This document shows positions 27,938-35,082 of a DNA stretch of 64,000 bases, in pieces. The DNA is from Pseudonocardia alaniniphila (GTDB lineage Bacteria > Actinomycetota > Actinomycetes > Mycobacteriales > Pseudonocardiaceae). How positions within the stretch are numbered: the first letter of the stretch is position 1; each line of letters starts with the position of its first letter. The position numbers and the translations under genes are program-made. The stretch is from positions 62,001-126,000 of the forward strand of contig NZ_JAKXMK010000013.1 of assembly GCF_022524485.1 (NCBI RefSeq). Direction: 5' to 3'. The notes below the pieces were generated by a model that searched no databases, had not been told where the DNA came from, and was given only the letters and a program-made list of their open reading frames with translations.

Positions 27938-28531
27938 ATGAGTCCCAAGATCGGGGTGATGGGCGGGACGTTCGATCCCATCCATCACGGACACCTCGTT
28001 GCGGCCAGTGAGGTCGCCGACCGCTTCGGTCTCGACGAGGTGGTCTTCGTGCCCACCGGTCAGCCATGGCAGAAGTCGGAGCGCGAGGTGAGCGCCGCCG
28101 AGGACCGCTACCTGATGACAGTGGTGGCCACGGCGTCCAACCCCCGGTTCACGGTCAGCCGCGTCGACATCGACCGCGGAGGGCTCACCTACACCTCGGA
28201 CACGCTCCGGGACCTGCATGAGCAACGGCCAGGCGCCGACCTCTACTTCATCACCGGCGCCGACGCGCTGGCGCAGATCCTGTCCTGGCAGAAGCTGGAC
28301 GAGCTGTTCAGCCTGGCGCACTTCGTCGGGGTCACCCGCCCGGGTTACGAGCTGGACGGCCACCACCTGCCGGACGGCTCGGTCACGCTCGTCGAGGTAC
28401 CGGCGTTGGCCATCTCGTCCACCGACTGCCGGCGCCGCGTCGCCGAGGGCCATCCGGTCTGGTACCTGGTGCCGGACGGGGTGGTGCAGTACATCTCGAA
28501 GCGCGGCCTCTACCGCGAAAAGGACGAGTGA
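27938..28531 (+). CDS. nadD: Nicotinate-nucleotide adenylyltransferase
   Basis: Makes nicotinic acid adenine dinucleotide from NaMN and ATP in NAD synthesis. The 197 residues show the nucleotidyltransferase motif [11 protein letters not shown] at about 9-19, the central [14 protein letters not shown] block and the ISSTDCRRR signature near the end, all standard for NadD. ATG at 27938, with a TTG one codon earlier. In mycobacteria nadD is followed directly by rsfS; here rsfS is 27 kb downstream. Confidence 0.95.
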   Translation: MSPKIGVMGGTFDPIHHGHLVAASEVADRFGLDEVVFVPTGQPWQKSEREVSAAEDRYLMTVVATASNPRFTVSRVDIDRGGLTYTSDTLRDLHEQRPGADLYFITGADALAQILSWQKLDELFSLAHFVGVTRPGYELDGHHLPDGSVTLVEVPALAISSTDCRRRVAEGHPVWYLVPDGVVQYISKRGLYREKDE

Positions 28532-28558
28532 CCAGCGCCGTAGCCCTACCATCCCCTC

Positions 28559-29407
28559 GTGGATCCGGGTGGCGATCAGCTCACTGAACGCCAACGGGAG
28601 CTCCTGCACGACTGGCTGCCTGGGGCCGAGATCGTGCAGGACCACAGCTGGGGGCTCGTCGGCACCACCGTGCTGGAACTGGTCCATCGCGGCGCCCGTT
28701 ACGTCGCCAAGGCAGGCGACGCGAAGGACCATCACCTGGCGCGTGAAGTGCGGGCGCACCGCAACTGGCTCGGCCCGTGGACGTCACGGGGGCGGGCACC
28801 GCAACTCGTGCACGCGGACGGCGAGGCCAAGCTGCTCGTGACGCGTTACCTGCCGGGCGAGCTGGTGGAAGGCAGCGAGCACGAGTTTCGTCCGGACATC
28901 TACCGGCAAGCCGGCGAGTTGCTGGCACGGTCGCACGAACAGGTCGCCATCGAGGACGAGGAGTTCGAGGCCAGGGAGAAGGTGAAGTCGCTCGCGTCGC
29001 TCGGCATGCCACACCGCATCGCTCCGGACGTGGTGGCGCGACTCCGTGAGCTGGTGGAATCGTGGCCGACGCCGCCGGTGACTCTCGTGCCGACGCACGG
29101 TGACTGGCAGCCTCGAAACTGGCTCGTGCACGAGGGCGTGGTGAGCGTCATCGACTTCGGACGGGCCGGCCTGCGTCCCGCTTTCGCGGACTTCGCCCGG
29201 CTCGCGGTCCAGCAGTTCCGGGCGGATCCGGCGCTCGAGTCGGCGTTTCTGGACGGGTACGGCAGCGATCCGCGTGAAGCGGCTGCGTGGCGTCGCAACG
29301 GGGTTCGAGAGGCGATCGGTACCGCGGTGTGGGCCTACCAAGTGGGCGACGAGCGCTTCGAGCAGCAGGGTCACCGGATGATCGCCGAGGTGCTCGCGGA
29401 CGGCTGA
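28559..29407 (+). CDS. Aminoglycoside phosphotransferase-fold small-molecule kinase
   Basis: 282-residue APH/choline-kinase-fold protein. The catalytic loop HGDWQPRNW and the metal motif VIDFGRAGLRP are intact. The N-lobe has the ATP-binding lysine region ARYVAKAGD. These genes are often annotated as aminoglycoside phosphotransferases, but most have unknown metabolite substrates, so resistance should not be inferred. It starts 28 bp after nadD in the same direction. GTG start with a weak ribosome binding site. Confidence 0.82.
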   Translation: MDPGGDQLTERQRELLHDWLPGAEIVQDHSWGLVGTTVLELVHRGARYVAKAGDAKDHHLAREVRAHRNWLGPWTSRGRAPQLVHADGEAKLLVTRYLPGELVEGSEHEFRPDIYRQAGELLARSHEQVAIEDEEFEAREKVKSLASLGMPHRIAPDVVARLRELVESWPTPPVTLVPTHGDWQPRNWLVHEGVVSVIDFGRAGLRPAFADFARLAVQQFRADPALESAFLDGYGSDPREAAAWRRNGVREAIGTAVWAYQVGDERFEQQGHRMIAEVLADG

Positions 29408-29520
29408 GAGGCAGTTCCGCCCACTCGTTGACGGCCGGACACCTCGCCGCTTCCTTCTCGCTGCTCATCGCGGTTGGACGGTGACTCACGGCCTCAGACG
29501 TACGCCAACCGGCCCATTCC

Positions 29521-29577
29521 TCGGACGTCCGAACAGTCCGATCACGTCGGCCGAAAGGGTTGAAGATCATTCAACCC
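29521..29577 (+). promoter_or_regulatory. Two palindromes upstream of the Roadblock gene cluster
   Basis: TCGGACGTCCGA (29521-29532) is a perfect 12-bp palindrome. GGGTTGAA-N5-TTCAACCC (29557-29577) has perfect 8-bp arms. Both precede the first Roadblock gene (start 29620) and could be operators; the second could also form an RNA hairpin in the leader. Confidence 0.45.
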
Positions 29578-29619
29578 GAGGGATAGGGCAAACTCCTCGG
29601 AGCGGAAGGATTTCTGCTG

Positions 29620-30282
29620 GTGACGATTCGCGACATGGTCCTCGGCCTGCTCGATCTGCCGGGCTCGAGATACTCCTGTGTGGCCGAACGGGAAAACGGT
29701 CAGATACTGATCGAGTCCGGCGTGGCGGCGGTCGACCCGGCCGTTGTGCTGCGCTGGGGAACAGAGGCGACAACCGTTCTCGAGGCGGCAGTGGACGGGG
29801 GTTTGGAAGACGTCATCCTGACCTCGGGCTACCTTTATCACCTCGTTCGTCCGCTCGGTGTTTCGCGCTCGTTGCTGGTTTATCTCTGCGTGGACAGGGC
29901 GCGGGCCAACCTGGCGTCGGCCCGGCGGGAACTGGCCGCCGTCCGGTTCGAGGATCGGGCCGTCACAGTGGCGCCTCCCAGGCCGCCGCCTGAGTCGTTT
30001 CAGGGGCTCCCACCTGCGATTTCACATGCTGCTTCCGCCATGCCGCCCGCGTCGGCCCCGCCCGTCCGGCCGTCGGCCGTCGCACCGACGACACCTGCGG
30101 CCGTCGCGGTTCCGCTGCCCCGCAGGGCCGGCCCGCGAGCAATTCCGGGCTTTGCTCCGCCGTCTCAGCAGCGGTGGTCGGCAGACCCGATCCTCGGTCG
30201 ACAATGGGCAAATGATGTCGCGACGATGAGCCGGCTGTTGACGGCTCTGCGCGCATGGGGCGACGATGTCGAATCGCCCTGA
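29620..30282 (+). CDS. Roadblock/LC7-like protein 1, with Pro/Ala-rich tail
   Basis: 220 residues. The first 110 match the Roadblock/LC7 (MglB-like) fold that regulates small Ras-like GTPases: VLGLLDLPGSRYSCVAERENGQIL, then YLYHLVRPL and a final helix RARANLASARRELAAV. The remaining 110 residues are Pro/Ala/Arg-rich and probably disordered, with a short helical end. It shares the final-helix pattern with the next protein, so they are recent paralogues. GTG start with GGAAGGA upstream. No partner GTPase gene is adjacent. Confidence 0.75.
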   Translation: MTIRDMVLGLLDLPGSRYSCVAERENGQILIESGVAAVDPAVVLRWGTEATTVLEAAVDGGLEDVILTSGYLYHLVRPLGVSRSLLVYLCVDRARANLASARRELAAVRFEDRAVTVAPPRPPPESFQGLPPAISHAASAMPPASAPPVRPSAVAPTTPAAVAVPLPRRAGPRAIPGFAPPSQQRWSADPILGRQWANDVATMSRLLTALRAWGDDVESP

Positions 30283-30410
30283 AAAACGTTGTTACAACCC
30301 CACCGAATGGTGCCCTGCAACCTGTACGTTACGGTCTTCCGTACCCCGATGAGAAAAGGCTGTCCCACATCTCCCCGACCGTGTGACGGCCTGCCCTGGA
30401 GGCTCTGGCA

Positions 30411-30860
30411 ATGAGCAGTATCGACTACACACTGGACTTGGCTGCCAACATCAAGGGCGCCTTCGCCGTCGCGATCGTCGACTACGACAGCGGGATGACC
30501 CTCGGCTCCCGCGGCGGAAGCCCCGAGTTCGACCTCGACGTCGCCGCGCCCGGCAACAGCGATGTCGTGCGCACGAAGCTCGACGTCATGCAGAAGCTGG
30601 GCCTGCGGGAGTCGATCGAGGACATCCTGATCAGCCTCGACACGCAGTACCACCTCATCCGGCCGATCCGCGGCAACTCCGACGAGAAGCTGTTCTTCTA
30701 CCTGGTGCTGAACCGGGCGCAGGCCAACCTGGCCATGGCCCGTCGTGACCTGCGGATGATCGAGCAGCAGTTCTACATGACCAACCCGACGCCCGGACGG
30801 CCGGTGCCGAGCCAGCAGGACGGCTCCGCGTACTTCCAGGCCAACGCGGGTCACCGCTGA
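30411..30860 (+). CDS. Roadblock/LC7-like protein 2
   Basis: 149 residues consisting of little more than one Roadblock/LC7 domain: FAVAIVDYDSGMTLGS, then DTQYHLIRPI and the helix RAQANLAMARRDLRMIE. The ATG has GGAGG 8 nt upstream. In actinobacterial conservons (cvn) such a protein accompanies a sensor kinase, a DUF742 protein and a GTPase; none of these is found around it. A short palindrome GTTGT-T-ACAAC lies upstream at 30288-30298. Confidence 0.82.
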   Translation: MSSIDYTLDLAANIKGAFAVAIVDYDSGMTLGSRGGSPEFDLDVAAPGNSDVVRTKLDVMQKLGLRESIEDILISLDTQYHLIRPIRGNSDEKLFFYLVLNRAQANLAMARRDLRMIEQQFYMTNPTPGRPVPSQQDGSAYFQANAGHR

Positions 30861-30879
30861 TCGAGGTCGGCGACAGGTC

Positions 30880-31476
30880 GTGGTGCGCCACCGGCGCCCG
30901 GTGAACATCCGGGACGACGGTCTTCCTGCCGTCATCGGCCCGCTCGTCACGGCCGGTGGGCTCGACATGGCCGTCGTCCTCGATGTCGACAGCGGGATGG
31001 TGCTGGACGCGTGGGTTCGCGGGGGCCTCGGTGATGCGGAGGCGCTCGGTGCCGGGCACGCGGACGTCGTGCGGGCGCTGCTCGCCGTCGCCGGCCACCC
31101 GGTGCGCGAGCTGATCCTCTCCGAGGACCGCCACCGTCACCATCTGGTCCGCTGCGTCCCCGACCCGTTCGGCGGGCGGCTGGCTCTCGCAGTCGTCGTC
31201 ACCGGGTCGTCGAGGATCGTCAGACGGATGCGCAGGCGCCTGCGTGAGCTCCCCGATGCCTGCCTGACGACGGGACCCTGGATCCCGTCGTCAGGTCTCG
31301 GGGGTCCGCCTCCCGCACAAGGAGTACCTGTCGAATGGGCTCCCGCGCTCGCCCTGGCTGACACCGCCGTGATCCACCGGGTCGGCACGGGCACGCCGGC
31401 GCCCGCCCCGCGCCACGGTCCGGCCCCGCCCTCAGCACTCCCGCCCGCCCGCCGGGGCGACGGATGGCCACCGTGA
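30880..31476 (+). CDS. Roadblock/LC7-like protein 3, divergent
   Basis: 198 residues. The first 125 resemble a Roadblock/LC7 domain (GGLDMAVVLDVDSGMVLDAW, then DRHHLVRCV, final basic helix RRMRRRLREL). The tail is Pro/Ala-rich. A perfect 13-bp hairpin lies in the DNA exactly where the domain ends, so the real protein may be shorter and the tail may be a read-open artefact of high GC content. GTG start, weak ribosome binding site, 19 bp after the previous gene. Confidence 0.6.
   Translation: MVRHRRPVNIRDDGLPAVIGPLVTAGGLDMAVVLDVDSGMVLDAWVRGGLGDAEALGAGHADVVRALLAVAGHPVRELILSEDRHRHHLVRCVPDPFGGRLALAVVVTGSSRIVRRMRRRLRELPDACLTTGPWIPSSGLGGPPPAQGVPVEWAPALALADTAVIHRVGTGTPAPAPRHGPAPPSALPPARRGDGWPP
31263..31295 (+). 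terminator. Strong hairpin inside the third Roadblock frame
   Basis: CCTGACGACGGGA (31263-31275) and its exact complement (31283-31295) make a 13-bp stem with a 7-nt loop. The hairpin has terminator geometry but falls about 130 codons into the annotated frame, at the end of the recognisable domain. Confidence 0.55.
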
Positions 31477-31636
31477 TCTGGTGCGAGGCGACGCCCCGTC
31501 GGCCTGGATGACGATCGTGGTGTCGTTCTGGGCGAGCAGCGCCCGGGCATGTGCGGGTAGATCCGACTGCGCAGCACGTGAATCGTGATCACGTGACGAT
31601 CTTCGCTTTCACGATATTCGACGAGGCCGGCGTCGT

Positions 31637-32632
31637 TCAGAACACCCGGATTGCGATCTCCGCCGGGTCGCCGAGCAGGGACTCGATCTCGTCGTCGAGG
31701 CGGACGAGCGTGATCGACACGCCCGCCATGTCCAGCGACGTGCAGTACTCGCCGACGTAGTTGCGGCCCACCGTGATACCGCGGTCGGTGAGCTGGTTGT
31801 GCGCCCGCCGGTAGACGATGTACAGCTCACTGATCGGGGTGCCGCCGAGGCCGTTGACCATCAGGGCGACCCGGTCGCCGGACTCGAACGGCAGGTCGCT
31901 CACCACGGCGTCGAGCAGCTCGTCGACGATCGCGTCTGCCGGCATCAGCTTCACCCGCCGGCGCCCGGGCTCGCCGTGGATGCCGACACCCATCTCGATC
32001 TCGTCGGCAGGCAGGTCGAACAGCGGTGATCCCTTCGCGGGCGGCGTGCACGCGGTGAGGGCCATGCCCATCGTGCGCGTGACGCTGTTGACCTTCTCGC
32101 CGATACGGCAGATCTCGTCGAGGTCGGCACCGCGCTCGGCCGCCGCCCCGACGGCCTTCATCACGAAGAAGTTGCCCGCCACACCCCGGCGGCCGACGGT
32201 GTAGGTCGAGTCCTGGACCGAGACGTCGTCGTCGATGAACAGCGTGCGGACGGTGATGTCCTCGGCCTCGGCGAGCTCCTGGGCCATGTCGAAGGCCATC
32301 CGGTCGCCGGTGTAGTTGTTCACCAGCAGCAGCACGCCCTTGGGCGAGGCGAGCAGCTTGATCGTCTCGTAGACGTAGTCGGTGGGCGGAGCGGCGAACA
32401 CGTCACCCGGACACGCGGCGTCGAGCATGCCCGCGCCGACCGTCATGACGTGGGCGGGCTCGTGACCGGATCCGGACCCCTGGATGATCGAGACCTTGTC
32501 CTCACGCGGGGCGTCCGTCCGCATGATCAGGTTGTAGTCCGGGACGTAACGGAGCGTGTCCGGATTGGCCAGTGCGAGGCCCTCCAGCATCTCCGGAACG
32601 TAGTTCTTCGGGTCGTTGACGAACTTCTTCAT
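31637..32632 (-). CDS. dhaK: Dihydroxyacetone kinase, substrate-binding subunit DhaK-like
   Basis: 331-residue DhaK-type protein that binds dihydroxyacetone or a related ketose covalently through a histidine. It starts MKKFVNDPKNYVPEMLEGL, contains the GSGSGHEPAH motif, and carries the hemiaminal-forming histidine in GIHGEPGRRR near residue 214. The ATG at 32632 is chosen for GGAG six nt upstream; an ATG four codons earlier lacks one. It follows dhaL, as in bacterial dha operons. No dhaM (PTS donor) is present, so phosphoryl transfer may come from ATP on DhaL. Erythrulose-like substrates are possible. Confidence 0.9.
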   Translation of the reverse strand: MKKFVNDPKNYVPEMLEGLALANPDTLRYVPDYNLIMRTDAPREDKVSIIQGSGSGHEPAHVMTVGAGMLDAACPGDVFAAPPTDYVYETIKLLASPKGVLLLVNNYTGDRMAFDMAQELAEAEDITVRTLFIDDDVSVQDSTYTVGRRGVAGNFFVMKAVGAAAERGADLDEICRIGEKVNSVTRTMGMALTACTPPAKGSPLFDLPADEIEMGVGIHGEPGRRRVKLMPADAIVDELLDAVVSDLPFESGDRVALMVNGLGGTPISELYIVYRRAHNQLTDRGITVGRNYVGEYCTSLDMAGVSITLVRLDDEIESLLGDPAEIAIRVF

Positions 32633-32687
32633 CCGGTTCTCCATCGGTCTCGTCGGCGAGGGACTCGCCGTCCCGTCGTCGGGCTGC

Positions 32688-33338
32688 TCAGGAGCTCACC
32701 GATCCGGCCCAGGTCTGCGCGACACGTTCGGCCATCACCGCGACGGCGACAGCACCCGCGTCGGGTGACCCGATGCTGCGCTCACCCGTGTAGCTCGCAC
32801 GGCCGCGCATCGCCTGCATCGATGTCGTCGCGTCGGCGGCGGCCCGAGCGGCGCCCGCGGCGACCTTCGCGACCTCGGGGGCCGGGGTCGACGGGTCGGC
32901 CGCGAGCTGCACGGCGATCGCGTCCGTCATCGGTACCAGCGCGTCCAGCAACGTCTTGTCGCCGACGTCGGAGTTGCCCCTCTTCTTGATCCCCTCAGCG
33001 GCTCCCCGGAGCATCGCGACGGCGTCCTGGCCGGTCAGCTCCGTCTTTCCCTTGACCGCCGCGGCAGCACGGAGGAACGCCGTGCCCCACAGCGGGCCGG
33101 ACGTGCCGCCCACCCGCTTGGAGATCGTCAGGGCGATCTTCTGGAGGAAGACCGATGGCTCGCCGCGGTCGTAGGTGTCCCACTCGGCCAGCACGATCTC
33201 GAACCCGCGAGCGAGGGAGTAGCCGAAGTCGCCGTCGCCCACGACGGCGTCGAGCTCACCGAACTCACGCTCGTTGTCGACGGCGGTCTGCGCGATCGTG
33301 CGGACGATGAACTCGAGACTCGCTGAGGACGGCGACAT
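32688..33338 (-). CDS. dhaL: Dihydroxyacetone kinase, nucleotide-binding subunit DhaL-like
   Basis: 216-residue DhaL domain, an eight-helix barrel holding ADP/ATP and two magnesium ions. The metal-binding aspartates are in LDAVVGDGDFGYS near residues 30-42, and the nucleotide loop contains GGTSGPLWGTAF. A later GNSDVGDKTLLDAL motif is also diagnostic. The ATG at 33338 has GGGAG 8 nt upstream; an overlapping GTG at 33347 is an alternative that would couple it to the HAD gene stop. Confidence 0.9.
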   Translation of the reverse strand: MSPSSASLEFIVRTIAQTAVDNEREFGELDAVVGDGDFGYSLARGFEIVLAEWDTYDRGEPSVFLQKIALTISKRVGGTSGPLWGTAFLRAAAAVKGKTELTGQDAVAMLRGAAEGIKKRGNSDVGDKTLLDALVPMTDAIAVQLAADPSTPAPEVAKVAAGAARAAADATTSMQAMRGRASYTGERSIGSPDAGAVAVAVMAERVAQTWAGSVSS

Positions 33339-33343
33339 GATGC

Positions 33344-34147
33344 TCACTCCCTGCTGGACGGTCGGGCCGGGTGCGGCGCAGCCTTGGTGAGGAGCGTCCG
33401 GAGATGGTCGAGGCGGACGAAGGGAGTGGGGTCGAGCGCCAGCGGGTCGTCGAGCACCCGCGTGGTCTCCTGCGGATCGCCCAGCGACGACACCACGAGC
33501 GTGGCGCCGGTGAAGTCCTCGTCACCGGTGTAGCTGCTCGGGGTGACCACGCAGGAGAGCCCGGCACCGAGCGCCGAGAGCAGCCCGTTGCGGCTGTCCT
33601 CCACGACCACGACGGAGCCGGGTGGGGTCCCGATCTCCGACACGGCGAGCAGGTAGATGTCCGGCGCGGGCTTCTTCTGTGCGACGACGTCGCCTGCGAA
33701 GACCGAGAACCGAGGCGCCAGCGCGTCGCCCATCACGCGCTCGAGCACGCTGCGCACCGATGCCTCGGCGGAGGTGGACGCGACGGCGAGCGACCAGCCG
33801 GCGTCGGCGGCCTCCTCAGAGATGCGCCGCACCCCCGGCCGCGGCGGGATCGTCCCGCTCGCGATGATCCCGGTGTAGATCTCGGTCTTGCGGCGATGCC
33901 AGCGCGCCACGTGGTCGGCCAGCTCGGCAGGGTCGGAGGGGAGCCCTGCCGAGCTGATGAACTCAGGCGTCAGCATCGTCGCCATTCGTTCCTTGCCGCC
34001 GCCGACCAGGAGCTTCTGGCCGTACTCGGCCTCGCTCCAACGGACCGGCAGGTCGAACTCCTCGAACATCGCATTGAACGCAGGTAGGTGGCCGTAGCGC
34101 TCGGTGTCGGCGAGGACACCGTCGCAGTCGAAGACGAGGGCGGGCAC
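33344..34147 (-). CDS. HAD-superfamily hydrolase, beta-phosphoglucomutase/CbbY-like
   Basis: 267-residue HAD phosphatase. Motif I is FDCDGVLADTE with both catalytic aspartates (residues 7 and 9), motif II is VASTS, and motif III/IV is KKPAPDIY...VVEDSRNG. A small alpha-helical cap lies between motifs I and II, as in CbbY and phosphonatase-type enzymes. It sits between the aldolase and DhaL genes with 3-bp spacing or overlap, so it likely removes phosphate from a sugar-phosphate intermediate in the same pathway. GTG start. Confidence 0.87.
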   Translation of the reverse strand: MPALVFDCDGVLADTERYGHLPAFNAMFEEFDLPVRWSEAEYGQKLLVGGGKERMATMLTPEFISSAGLPSDPAELADHVARWHRRKTEIYTGIIASGTIPPRPGVRRISEEAADAGWSLAVASTSAEASVRSVLERVMGDALAPRFSVFAGDVVAQKKPAPDIYLLAVSEIGTPPGSVVVVEDSRNGLLSALGAGLSCVVTPSSYTGDEDFTGATLVVSSLGDPQETTRVLDDPLALDPTPFVRLDHLRTLLTKAAPHPARPSSRE

Positions 34148-34150
34148 CGG

Positions 34151-35011
34151 TCAGCCGACTCGGCCGGCGCTGCCGAACAGATCCATCAGCGACCCGGTCA
34201 TGTCGACGGCCTGCTGACGCACCGACCGGAACAGCGACGGCGGGTCCCATTTGTCCTTGGCCGCCGTCTCCTGTAGGAACGCGAGACTCGACTTCATGAA
34301 GGTCTCCTTGAGCGCGGTGGAGATGTTCACCTTCGCGCAACCGCGGTCGATGAGATCGCGGAACTGCTCGTCGGAAAGGCCGCTTCCACCGTGCAGCGCG
34401 ATGGGGATCGGATGGGCGGCGACGATGTCGGACACGCGCTGGAAATCGAGTGTCGGCGCTGCTTTGTACGTGCCGTGCGCATTGCCGATCGAAGGTGCGA
34501 AGACATCGACCTGGGTGGCATCGAGGAAGTCGAGGGCGACCTGCAGATCCTGCCTCCTCGCCTCGGTGTCGGAGCCGATCCCGTCCTCAACACCGGTGAT
34601 CGACTCGATCTCCCCTTCGACGTGCGCGCCGTGCCTGCGCGCCTCCGCGACGACCTCGATGGTCTGCCGGGTGTTCTCCTCGACCGGCAGGTGAGAGGCA
34701 TCGAACAGCACCGAGTTCCAGCCACGGTCGAGGCACGTGGTGATGACCTCGCGCTCCGGGCAGTGGTCGAGGTGCAGCGTGACCGGGACCTCGATGCCCG
34801 CGGTCATGGACGTCCACATGGAATACAGCACGTCGATGCCGATCGACTTCACGGTCTTCACCGACGTCTGCACGATCAACGGCGACGCTTTCTCGACGGC
34901 CGCCGCAAGAACCGCCTCGAGAGTCAGATCATTGAACACGTTGATCGCCGGCACGCCGTACCGTTTGTCGAAGGCGTCGGAGAGGATGTCGTCGAGCGAC
35001 ACGACAGGCAC
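34151..35011 (-). CDS. Class II fructose-bisphosphate aldolase family (ketose-bisphosphate aldolase)
   Basis: 286-residue zinc aldolase related to Fba/GatY/KbaY. Zinc ligands are the histidines in HLDHC, NAHGTYK and ALHGGSG, and the phosphate-binding segment KVNISTALKETF follows. It cleaves a ketose (bis)phosphate to DHAP and an aldehyde. Its grouping with DhaK/L and a HAD phosphatase points to a side-pathway sugar rather than glycolysis. GTG start without a clear Shine-Dalgarno site; a TAGCAT box seven bases upstream would allow a leaderless transcript. Confidence 0.88.
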   Translation of the reverse strand: MPVVSLDDILSDAFDKRYGVPAINVFNDLTLEAVLAAAVEKASPLIVQTSVKTVKSIGIDVLYSMWTSMTAGIEVPVTLHLDHCPEREVITTCLDRGWNSVLFDASHLPVEENTRQTIEVVAEARRHGAHVEGEIESITGVEDGIGSDTEARRQDLQVALDFLDATQVDVFAPSIGNAHGTYKAAPTLDFQRVSDIVAAHPIPIALHGGSGLSDEQFRDLIDRGCAKVNISTALKETFMKSSLAFLQETAAKDKWDPPSLFRSVRQQAVDMTGSLMDLFGSAGRVG

Positions 35012-35082
35012 GGTTCGATGCTAGCCAGGTGGTATTGCATTTCCAGGCGTGGTTCTCCCCATCTTCGCCTGGGGGAAATCCC

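Noticed and set aside
28559-29407. Aminoglycoside resistance gene
   Set aside because: The kinase fold is real, but housekeeping context and lack of close similarity to known resistance enzymes give no support for a resistance role.
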